From Streptomyces sindenensis (lineage in GTDB: Bacteria; Actinomycetota; Actinomycetes; Streptomycetales; Streptomycetaceae), in the NCBI RefSeq assembly GCF_014649035.1, contig NZ_BMSG01000024.1:52982-116981 (forward strand): DNA of 64,000 bases, written 5' to 3'. This document shows positions 46,855 through 54,519 of the stretch, piece after piece. The notes beneath the pieces are model-generated. The model searched no databases. It was not told the origin of the DNA and saw only the letters and a list, made by a program, of their open reading frames with translations. Numbering within the stretch: position 1 is the stretch's first letter; each line of letters begins with the position of its first letter. Position numbers and translations under genes: made by a program.

Positions 46855-47603
46855 AGAACGTGGTGCTGCTGCACGGCCTCGGCAACAACGAGGCGGTCTG
46901 GTCCTCGCTGGCCGGACACTGGCGATCCGACGTCGAGGTCCACGCGCCCCGGCTGCCCTGGCACGGCGGGGGCATCTCCGGCTGGCGCTACGAGACCGAC
47001 TCGGCGGCCCTGGTGGAGGACGTCCTCGCCGCGGTTCCGGGCGGCGCCGACCTGGTCGTCGCCCACTCCTTCAGCTCGGTCCTGCTGCTGGAACTGCTCA
47101 GCCGCCGGGCGGCCGCCGGCGACCCGCTGGACCTGCCCGCCGTCGTCCTGGTCAACCCCTTCTACCGCGAGAGCGCGGAGGCCTTCGACTGGGACATGAT
47201 CGAGCCGACGCTCCACGACTTCCCCCGCACCATGGCGGAGTCGATCCGGCTGCAGACCGGCGACCGCGCCATCGACCCGGAGCTGAGGGCGGACATGGCG
47301 CGCCGGCTGTGCGAGTGGGTCGGCCCCTACGGATGGCTGCGGTTCTTCGACACCTATCTGCGCACACCGCTCTTCCGCGTCGACCTGGTCGATACCCGCT
47401 GTCTGGTCGTCGGAGGTGCGGACGACCTGTCGGCACCCGCCGCCGAGGCGGCGCTGCTGGCCCGCCGGCTGCCCGCCGCCGAAGCAGTGATCGTGCCGGG
47501 CGGGCACTTCCCGATGCTCGAACGGCCGGGCTGGTTCGCCGGCACCGTGCACGACTTTCTCGACCGAACTCCGGACCGGGTCGCTCCGGCCGCCGGCATC
47601 TGA
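46851..47603 (+). CDS. Alpha/beta-hydrolase
   Basis: 250 residues; ATG 46851 overlaps the previous stop. It starts with the oxyanion motif VVLLHGLGNN, has an unusual nucleophile elbow AHSFSS in place of GxSxG, and a late GGHFP His. Its place inside the PKS block suggests acyl-chain release or transfer between carriers. An aminoacyl shuttle between the free-standing A-T protein and the A-less modules is another possibility, since such shuttles can be hydrolase-fold proteins. The motif alone cannot decide. Confidence 0.82.
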   Translation: MKNVVLLHGLGNNEAVWSSLAGHWRSDVEVHAPRLPWHGGGISGWRYETDSAALVEDVLAAVPGGADLVVAHSFSSVLLLELLSRRAAAGDPLDLPAVVLVNPFYRESAEAFDWDMIEPTLHDFPRTMAESIRLQTGDRAIDPELRADMARRLCEWVGPYGWLRFFDTYLRTPLFRVDLVDTRCLVVGGADDLSAPAAEAALLARRLPAAEAVIVPGGHFPMLERPGWFAGTVHDFLDRTPDRVAPAAGI

Positions 47604-47626
47604 ATCCTCATACGAAGGAGTCCGTG

Positions 47627-48637
47627 ATGGGCCCGACGCCCGATCCCACTGTGGCGGCGCTGCTGGACACCTCGAGCACGGTGCGTCTGCGCCCGCTGTT
47701 CGAAGGCAACAACATCAGCTACGCCATCGGCTTCAAGCAGATCAACTACCTCGCCGAAGCCGCGGTGCTGCACCACTTCCGGGCCGCCGGCCTGCCCGTC
47801 GGGGAGCTCTACCAGCGCTTCGGCCTCGGCTTCGACCTCGTGGACCTCCGCTCGCGCCTGGGCGCGCTGCTGGCCGTCGACGACGAGGTGGAGGCGGTCG
47901 TCACGCCCGTCACCAAGGACGGCGAGGACCGGCTCGGCTTCACCGTCGGCCTGTTCGTCGAACGGGAGGGCAAGCGGGTCAAGTGCGCCGGCTCGACCGT
48001 CCGGGTCGCCCTGCGCGTCGACAGCCACATCACGGCGAGCGAACCGCTGCCGGCGGGCCTCGCCCGGTTCACCACCGAGCGTCTGGGCGTCGGCGAGCAG
48101 AGGAAGACCGAGGCCGTCCCCGAGCCGTACGGCAGTCTCTCGCGCGGCCGCGGCACCACCGGCCCCGACCCGGTCCTCACCGAACTCATCGGCGAGGACA
48201 ACGCGTTCGGCTGGCGCTACCGGATCCCGTACTTCTACTGCCACTTCAACGAGCGCATGCAGATGTCCGGCTTCCTGCGGGTGATGGAGGAGGTGGAAGA
48301 CCTCTTCCTGGCCGACCGCGGACTGCCGATCAAGGAGGTCCTCGACACCCGCGGCTGGATCCCCGTCGTCACCCAGTCGCGGATCGAGCTGCTGGACGAG
48401 TCGCTGATGGAGGAGGAGCTCTACACGGTCTACACCGTGGAGAACGTCTTCAAGAGCCTCCTCTACACCTGCCGCATGGACTGCTACGTGCTCCGCGGCG
48501 ACCAGCTGGTGAAGACGGCCACGGGCACGATCACCCACGGCTACCTCCAGGAGACCCGGCCCAACGTGTGGGAGATGGCGACGCTGGACGACGCGGCCGT
48601 CGCCGCGCTCAGCACCCCCCGGAAGGTCTCGGCATGA
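47627..48637 (+). CDS. Double-hotdog protein (thioesterase-like)
   Basis: 336 residues; ATG 47627 with a good AAGGAG site. Two halves each resemble a hotdog-fold acyl-thioester enzyme: the first holds NNISYAIGFKQINYLAEAAV near residue 26, the second CHFNERMQMSGFLRVMEEVE near residue 204. It may be a thioesterase or dehydratase working on the ACP-bound polyene. No close family name is recognised. The stop overlaps the next start. Confidence 0.7.
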   Translation: MGPTPDPTVAALLDTSSTVRLRPLFEGNNISYAIGFKQINYLAEAAVLHHFRAAGLPVGELYQRFGLGFDLVDLRSRLGALLAVDDEVEAVVTPVTKDGEDRLGFTVGLFVEREGKRVKCAGSTVRVALRVDSHITASEPLPAGLARFTTERLGVGEQRKTEAVPEPYGSLSRGRGTTGPDPVLTELIGEDNAFGWRYRIPYFYCHFNERMQMSGFLRVMEEVEDLFLADRGLPIKEVLDTRGWIPVVTQSRIELLDESLMEEELYTVYTVENVFKSLLYTCRMDCYVLRGDQLVKTATGTITHGYLQETRPNVWEMATLDDAAVAALSTPRKVSA

Positions 48638-49740
48638 GTACGGCGCTCCAGAACCGCCGCCCGGTGATCACCGGGTGGTCCGCGGTCTCCCCCCACGGCA
48701 TCGGCGCCGAAGCGCTGGTCGACGGGTTGCGCGCCCAGAGGTCCACCGGCGCGCCGCTGGACACCGGGCGATGGCGGGTCCCGGCCGGCCGGGCCCACCT
48801 CGTGCCCGGCTTCGAGACCCGGGAGGTGCTGGGCAAGAAGGGCACCCGGTCCATGGACCGGGTCACCGGCCTCGCCGTGAGCGCCGTCGGCGGGCTCCTG
48901 CGCCAGCCCGGTTCCGTACGGGAGACGGAGACCGGTGACCGTGCCGCCCTGGTGCTGGCCACGACCACGGGCAGCGCGGCGAGCATGATGGACTTCACCC
49001 GCAGCTCGCTGGAGGGCGCGCGCCCCTACGACGTCGACCCCGCCGTCATGCCCAACGCGGTGATGAACTGCGCGGCCGGGCAGTGCGCGATCTGGTTCGG
49101 CATCAAGGGGCCCAACACCACGCTCGCCGGTGGCCGCGCGGCCGGCCTGCTGTCGGTCAACTACGCCACCCGGCTGCTCTCCTCGGGTCGCGCCGACACC
49201 GTGCTGTGCGGCGCCGCCGAGGAGTTCTCGGCCGCCCGGTACTGGCTGGAGCGGCACAGCCGCGGAGCCGAGGCCCCCGACGTCCCGCTCGGCGAGGGCG
49301 CGGCCGTGCTGCTCATCCAGCCGGCCGGGAGCATCGGCCAGGAGCGGCCCGCGCTGGCCGAGATCCTCGCGGTGCGCTCCCGGGTCGCCGTCGGCAACCA
49401 GGCACGGGGCGCGCTGGAGGCCTGTGTACGGGCGGCGCTCGACGCCTCCGACGTGCGGCCCGAAGAGGTCTGGGCGGCCGTGCCCGGCGAAGCGCCCGGC
49501 CGCCTCGGCCAGGTGGAGCGCGATGTGCTGACGGAGCTGTGCGGCTCCGAGGCGACGACGCGGGTCCCGGCCGTCAGCCGGCTCGGCGACGTCTCCTCCG
49601 CCTCGGCGTCCTTCCAGATCACCATGCTCCTGGCCACCGCGGACGCCCGGCCCGAGTCCGCCGGGCGGATCGCCCTGGTGACGTCCGCGGACCGTGACGG
49701 CTCGCTGGTCTGCGCCGTACTGAGGCTGGTGGGCGCATGA
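48634..49740 (+). CDS. Ketosynthase-like protein without catalytic residues, second copy
   Basis: 368 residues with the ketosynthase N-terminal pattern (VITGWSAVSPHGIGAEALVDGL). The Cys loop reads LAGGRAAG and the last His motif reads RLGDVSSAS, so all key residues are lost. It is longer than the copy at 45949 and clearly a different paralogue. Two such inactive partners beside two active ketosynthases suggest two separate heterodimers. Confidence 0.82.
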   Translation: MSTALQNRRPVITGWSAVSPHGIGAEALVDGLRAQRSTGAPLDTGRWRVPAGRAHLVPGFETREVLGKKGTRSMDRVTGLAVSAVGGLLRQPGSVRETETGDRAALVLATTTGSAASMMDFTRSSLEGARPYDVDPAVMPNAVMNCAAGQCAIWFGIKGPNTTLAGGRAAGLLSVNYATRLLSSGRADTVLCGAAEEFSAARYWLERHSRGAEAPDVPLGEGAAVLLIQPAGSIGQERPALAEILAVRSRVAVGNQARGALEACVRAALDASDVRPEEVWAAVPGEAPGRLGQVERDVLTELCGSEATTRVPAVSRLGDVSSASASFQITMLLATADARPESAGRIALVTSADRDGSLVCAVLRLVGA

Positions 49741-50144
49741 CACCGACCGCTACCGGCCGCCCGGCCGGCCCCGTCCGGGCCGGCATCGAGGTGCTGGACC
49801 GCGACGAGGACGGCCGCGTGACGGCCGCCCGGGCCGGCATCGCGGCGACGGAACCCGTCTTCGCGGGCCACTACCCCCACTTCGCGATCTTTCCCGGAGT
49901 CTGCCTGCTGGAGTGCGTGCACCGCGCCGCCACCGACGGGGACGGCGCACCGGCCCCCGCCGACCTGGCAGCCGTCGAGTCGGCCCGGTTCTCCGGAGCC
50001 GTGCTCCCCGGCGACACCCTGGACATCACGCTGCGCTGGCGGCGCACCGAGCACGGTCTGCGCTGCGACGCCACCACCGCCACGGCGCGCGGGAAGTCGG
50101 CCACGGTCCGACTGCGCTACCGGACCCGTGGAGGCGCGTCATGA
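49737..50144 (+). CDS. FabZ/FabA-like dehydratase subunit (small)
   Basis: 135 residues, overlapping its neighbours by four bases on both sides. It has the hotdog signature AGHYPHFAIFPGVCLLE with the catalytic His in GHYP. The general base expected from FabZ is not obvious, so it may work together with the protein encoded next as a heterodimeric dehydratase. Confidence 0.85.
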   Translation: MTPTATGRPAGPVRAGIEVLDRDEDGRVTAARAGIAATEPVFAGHYPHFAIFPGVCLLECVHRAATDGDGAPAPADLAAVESARFSGAVLPGDTLDITLRWRRTEHGLRCDATTATARGKSATVRLRYRTRGGAS

Positions 50145-50671
50145 GCGCGGCCGTACAGGCGGCCTTCGACGCGCCGCCGCTGCCCCGGGTCACCGACCTC
50201 CTGCCGCACCGCTACCCGATGCTGCTGGTGGACCGCGTCGAGGAACTGGTGCGCGGAACGAGCATCCGCGCGGTCAAGGCGATCACCCTCAACGAGCCCT
50301 GGTACGAGGGCCTCGCGGCCGACGCCCCGCTCGACTATCCGCCGGCCCTGCTCATCGAGTCCTGGGGACAGTCCGCGGGACTGCTGGCCTCGGCGACCGC
50401 CCCGGCCCCCGACGGCCAGGTCATGCTCTTCGGCTCGGTGGCCGACGCGCAGTTCCATCTGCCGGTCCTGCCGGGCGATGTGATCGAGCACCGGGTCCGG
50501 GTGTCCCGCTCCCTGGGCGACTCCGTGATCTTCGAGGGGTCCAGCCACCGGGGCGCGGACACGGTGATGACCGTGTCCCGGATGGTCATGGCGTTCCGGC
50601 CCGGCGAAGTGCTCACAACCGATGAACCCGTCCGCCCGCCCGCCGGACGAGACAGAGAGGCGACCGCATGA
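50141..50671 (+). CDS. FabZ-like 3-hydroxyacyl-ACP dehydratase
   Basis: 176 residues. The sequence LPHRYPMLLVDRVEEL near the N-terminus contains the FabZ His motif, and YPPALLIESWGQSAGLL carries the acidic residue region. Dehydration after ketoreduction would leave trans double bonds in the growing chain. It is the partner gene of the small dehydratase directly upstream and overlaps the ketoreductase. Confidence 0.9.
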   Translation: MSAAVQAAFDAPPLPRVTDLLPHRYPMLLVDRVEELVRGTSIRAVKAITLNEPWYEGLAADAPLDYPPALLIESWGQSAGLLASATAPAPDGQVMLFGSVADAQFHLPVLPGDVIEHRVRVSRSLGDSVIFEGSSHRGADTVMTVSRMVMAFRPGEVLTTDEPVRPPAGRDREATA

Positions 50672-51411
50672 CCGACAACAGGCCCGTGGCCCTGGTCAGT
50701 GGAGGATCACGAGGCATCGGACGTGCCGTGGTGCTGAAACTGGCGGCCGACGGATACGACGTCAGCTTCTGCTACCACTCCCAGCAGGAGGCGGCGGACA
50801 TCCTCGCCAAGGAGGCCGAGGCGCTGGGCGCCGACACCCTGCACCGCCGGGTGGACGTGAGCGACGCCGAAGCCGTGACCGAGTGGGTGCGTGAGACGGA
50901 GAAGGAACTCGGGCCGATCGCGGTCGCGGTCCCCTCGGCGGGCATCACCCGCGACAAGGCCATGGTCCTGATGTCCGACGACGACTGGCGTTCGGTCCTC
51001 TCCACCAACCTCGACGGCTCCTTCAACGTCTGCCGCGCGGTCGCGTTCGGCATGATGAAGCGCCGCGCCGGAAGCCTGGTCAACATCTCCTCCGTGGCCG
51101 GGGTCTACGGCAACGCCACCCAGACCAACTACGCGGCGTCCAAGGCGGGGATCATCGGCTTCTCCCGGTCCCTGGCCAAGGAGGTCGGCCGCTACGGCAT
51201 CCGCGTCAACGTGGTCGCGCCCGGCTTCGTCGACACCGACATGGTCGCGGCCGTCTCGGAGCGCGCCCGGGACGAGGCGCTGGCCGGGGTCTCCCTGGGA
51301 CGCATGGGCACCCCCGAGGAGGTCGCCGAACTCGTCGCCTTCCTGGCCGGGGACCGGGCGAGCTACATCACCGGGTCCGTCTTCCAGATCGACGGCGGTA
51401 TATCCCTGTGA
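50668..51411 (+). CDS. FabG-like 3-ketoacyl-ACP reductase
   Basis: 247 residues. The NADPH loop GGSRGIGRA, catalytic Ser in NISSVAG and YAASKAG (YxxxK) are all present. It provides the ketoreduction step of the reducing type II PKS. The stop overlaps the GTG of the isomerase-like gene. Confidence 0.95.
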   Translation: MTDNRPVALVSGGSRGIGRAVVLKLAADGYDVSFCYHSQQEAADILAKEAEALGADTLHRRVDVSDAEAVTEWVRETEKELGPIAVAVPSAGITRDKAMVLMSDDDWRSVLSTNLDGSFNVCRAVAFGMMKRRAGSLVNISSVAGVYGNATQTNYAASKAGIIGFSRSLAKEVGRYGIRVNVVAPGFVDTDMVAAVSERARDEALAGVSLGRMGTPEEVAELVAFLAGDRASYITGSVFQIDGGISL

Positions 51412-52082
51412 GCCGCCGGAAGAAGCATCCCCGCTGGTACTTCTCGCTCCGCAGCCCGTACTCGTGGTTCGCCTACCGCGACCTGGCCGAGCGCTACCCC
51501 GACGTCCTGGACACCATCGAGTGGATCCCGTACTGGGAGCCCGACGAGGAGTCGACCCGGCTGCTCGCCGAAGCCGGAGTCACGCTGCCGGTCATGCCGA
51601 TGCACCGGGCCAAGAACTTCTACATCCTGCGGGACGCCCGCCGCTGGGCCCACGCCCGCGGCTGGACGGTGACCTGGCCGGTGGACCGGGCCCCGCACTG
51701 GGAGGTCTCCCACCTGGCCTACCTGGCCGCCGCGGAGGCCGGCCGGGGCAAGGAGTTCGTGGCGCTGGCCTACCGGGCCCGCTGGAACCAGGGGCGGGAC
51801 CTGGCGGAACGGCAGACCATCGCCGACATCGCCGAGGAGCTGGGACTCGACCCGGCCGTCGCCGACTCGGTGGACGACGCGGGGCTGCGGGCCAAGGGCG
51901 TGGAGTGCCTGGTCTCCGCCTATCACGACGACGCCTTCGGTGTGCCGTTCTTCGTGAACGGACGCGAGGGGTTCTGGGGCGCCGAACGGGTCTCGGCCTT
52001 CGTCGCGGCCGTACGCGGCGACACCTGGGACGGCGAGACCGACGCGCCGTTCCCCGTGCCCGCGACCGCGAAGCCCGCCTGA
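51408..52082 (+). CDS. GST-kappa/DsbA-fold oxidoreductase or isomerase (2-hydroxychromene-2-carboxylate isomerase-like)
   Basis: 224 residues from a GTG start. The N-terminus WYFSLRSPYSWFAYRDL is the signature of the GST-kappa/HCCA isomerase branch, with Ser where thioredoxins have Cys; GVPFFVNG marks the cis-Pro loop. Isomerases of this branch shift double bonds using a thiol cofactor. Inside a polyene PKS operon, E/Z isomerisation of a chain double bond is the best guess. A general disulfide role is unlikely because CxxC is absent. Confidence 0.8.
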   Translation: MSRRKKHPRWYFSLRSPYSWFAYRDLAERYPDVLDTIEWIPYWEPDEESTRLLAEAGVTLPVMPMHRAKNFYILRDARRWAHARGWTVTWPVDRAPHWEVSHLAYLAAAEAGRGKEFVALAYRARWNQGRDLAERQTIADIAEELGLDPAVADSVDDAGLRAKGVECLVSAYHDDAFGVPFFVNGREGFWGAERVSAFVAAVRGDTWDGETDAPFPVPATAKPA

Positions 52083-52093
52083 CTGGAGGAACG

Positions 52094-54508
52094 ATGACCA
52101 TCACTGGAGCACCCGAGCGGCTGATCCCGCGCTGGGCACGGCCCCAGGCCGCCGCACCGGCGGGCACGGCCGAGCTGTCCCGCGCCCTTCCGGTCCGGCT
52201 GGCCGCGCGGATCCGGCTGCTCGGGCGGCGTTCGGCCACCGGATGGGAGGCGGCCCTCCTCGCCGCCCACACCGTGGTGCTGTCCGCGCTCAGCGGCGAA
52301 CGCGCCCTGGTGACCGGGTACGTACCGCCCCGGGCGGACGGCACCGCCCCCGAAGCCCCGCGGGCCCGCTCGCTGGAGGTGGACACCGAGTCCTGGCGCG
52401 AGCTGCTGACGGCTTCACACCGCAGCGCGGACCGGCCCGTCGAAGGCGCCTTCGAGACCGTGCTGGACCTCGGCGACCCGGAAGGCGCGCACCCGGCCCC
52501 GGAGGATCCCGCCGTGGTGCTGACCACCGCGCTGCGGTACGGGAACGAGGGCCCCGCGCTCCTTCTGCGCTACCGCACCGACGTCCTGGACACCGAGGCC
52601 GCGTCGAGGATCGCCGGCTACTACCGGGCCGCGCTCGACCAGCTGGTGTCCGAACCCGACGCTCCCAGCCGCCGTCGCGGGCTGCTGGGCGAGGCCGAAC
52701 TGCGCCACCAGCTCGACGGTCTCGCCGGTCCGGCCGTCGAGCTGCCCGACCGCCGGTTCCACGAACTGTTCGAGGAGCAGGCCGCGGCCCGCCCCACCGA
52801 GACCGCCGCGAGCCACGCCGGCAAGGACTGGACGTACGGCGAACTCAACGCGTACGCCAACCGGATCGCGCACGCGCTGCTCGCCCGCGACCTCGGTCAT
52901 GAGGCGGTGGTGGCCGTGGTCACCGAACGCAACCTGGACTGGCTGGCCTCGGTCATCGCCGTCTTCAAGGCGGGCGCGGCCTACCTGCCGATCGAACCGC
53001 ACGCCCCCGCCGACCGCATGGCCAGGACACTCGCCCGCAGCGGCTGCCGGCTCGTGCTCACCGAGGACGGCGGCCCCGGGCACCTCCAGGAGGCGGCTGA
53101 GCCCGGCCTGGAACTGCTGACGGTCACCGCCGCGTACGGCGAGGGCCGCCCCGACCACGATCCGGCCGTGCCGGTCGGGCCCGACCAGCTCGCCTACCTG
53201 TACTTCACCTCGGGTTCCACCGGCGAACCCAAGGGCGCGATGTGCGAGCACGCCGGATTCGTCAACCACCTGTACGCCAAGATCGAGGACCAGGGCATCG
53301 CCGAGGGACAGGTGGTGGCGCAGACCGCGCCGCAGTCCTTCGACATCTCGCTGTGGCAGCTGGTCGCCGCGCTGGTCGTGGGCGGGCGCACGCTGATCGT
53401 CGAGCAGGACGCGATCCTCGACGTCGACCGGTACCTCGACACGATCGAGCAGGGCGAGGTCGCGGTCCTCCAGGCGGTTCCCTCGTATCTGGAGGTCGTG
53501 CTCGCGCGGCTGGACGAGCGCCCCCGGGAACTGCCCGCGCTGCGGTGCGTGTCCGTCACGGGGGAGGCGCTCAAGAAGGAACTCACCGTCCGGTGGTTCG
53601 CGCGCTTCCCCCACATCGGCCTGATGAACGCCTACGGGCTCACCGAGACATCGGACGACACCAACCACGAGGTGATGACGGACGTCCCGGAGCGGGACTC
53701 GGTCCCGCTGGGCGCCCCGGTGCGCAATGTGACCGTCTACGTCGTGGACGAGAACCTGCGGCCCGTGCCGCTCGGCGCGCCGGGGGAGATCGCCTTCTCC
53801 GGAGTGTGCGTCGGCCGCGGATACGTCAACGACCCGGAGCGGACCGCCCTGGCCTTCGGCGACGACCCCCACCGTCCGGGCAGCCGGCTGTACCGCTCCG
53901 GCGACTTCGGGCGCTGGCTCCCGGAGGGCAAGCTCGAATTCCTGGGCCGGCGGGACGCCCAGGTCAAGATTCGCGGATTCCGCATCGAGATCGGCGAGAT
54001 CGAGAACCAGCTGCTCAGGCTGCCCGGCGTGCGCGACGGCGCCGTCGTGGTCGTGGAGAGCGCCGACGAGGGGCGCCATCTGGTCGGCTTCCAGGCGGGC
54101 TCGTCCGAGCCCGTCGAGGTGCTGCGCGCGGGGCTCCGGCGGACGCTGCCGGAGTACATGGTGCCGCGCCGCATCGCCCGGCTGGACGCGCTGCCCCTGA
54201 CCCCCAACGGCAAGACCGACAAGCGGGCGCTCACCGTGCTGGCCGCCGGTCTCGGCGGACCGGACGGCGAGCGGGAGGAGCCCCGTACCGCCACCGAGCG
54301 GCGTCTCGCCGAGGCGTGGGCGTCGGTACTGCGCGTGCCCGTCGACACGATCGGGCGCGGCGACAGCTTCTTCGAGCAGGGCGGCACGTCGCTCTCGGCG
54401 GTGCAGCTGGTCGTACGGATGGAGCGCGCGTTCACCCTGCGCGATGTGCTCCAGAACCCCGGGCTCGCCGAGCTCGCGGGACTTGTGGACGCCAGGACGA
54501 CGAACTGA
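52094..54508 (+). CDS. Free-standing NRPS protein: C-terminal half of a C domain, A, T
   Basis: 804 residues; ATG 52094 with GGAGGA upstream. Residues ~20-220 match only the C-terminal half of a condensation domain; the half with HHxxxDG is absent. The A domain (about 225-715) has all core motifs, including YFTSGSTGEPKG and YGLTETSDD. The T domain reads FFEQGGTSLSAVQ. The pocket reads D-I-W-Q-S-T-A-D-D-K; the two acidic residues at the end suit a basic side chain. It lies between the PKS genes and the diaminopropionate genes. It could load Dap, or another residue, for the two A-less modules of the large synthetases. How its T-bound residue would move to them is not visible. Confidence 0.9.
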   Translation: MTITGAPERLIPRWARPQAAAPAGTAELSRALPVRLAARIRLLGRRSATGWEAALLAAHTVVLSALSGERALVTGYVPPRADGTAPEAPRARSLEVDTESWRELLTASHRSADRPVEGAFETVLDLGDPEGAHPAPEDPAVVLTTALRYGNEGPALLLRYRTDVLDTEAASRIAGYYRAALDQLVSEPDAPSRRRGLLGEAELRHQLDGLAGPAVELPDRRFHELFEEQAAARPTETAASHAGKDWTYGELNAYANRIAHALLARDLGHEAVVAVVTERNLDWLASVIAVFKAGAAYLPIEPHAPADRMARTLARSGCRLVLTEDGGPGHLQEAAEPGLELLTVTAAYGEGRPDHDPAVPVGPDQLAYLYFTSGSTGEPKGAMCEHAGFVNHLYAKIEDQGIAEGQVVAQTAPQSFDISLWQLVAALVVGGRTLIVEQDAILDVDRYLDTIEQGEVAVLQAVPSYLEVVLARLDERPRELPALRCVSVTGEALKKELTVRWFARFPHIGLMNAYGLTETSDDTNHEVMTDVPERDSVPLGAPVRNVTVYVVDENLRPVPLGAPGEIAFSGVCVGRGYVNDPERTALAFGDDPHRPGSRLYRSGDFGRWLPEGKLEFLGRRDAQVKIRGFRIEIGEIENQLLRLPGVRDGAVVVVESADEGRHLVGFQAGSSEPVEVLRAGLRRTLPEYMVPRRIARLDALPLTPNGKTDKRALTVLAAGLGGPDGEREEPRTATERRLAEAWASVLRVPVDTIGRGDSFFEQGGTSLSAVQLVVRMERAFTLRDVLQNPGLAELAGLVDARTTN

Positions 54509-54519
54509 GGACGCGCACC

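Noticed and set aside
51408..52082. Thiol-disulfide oxidoreductase role for the DsbA-fold protein
   Set aside because: The CxxC motif is missing and the N-terminus matches the GST-kappa/HCCA isomerase branch.
43288..52082. Naming the product as a specific known cinnamoyl peptide
   Set aside because: The gene set fits the class only loosely and shows no obvious aromatising enzyme; the many E domains and A-less modules match no product I can recall.
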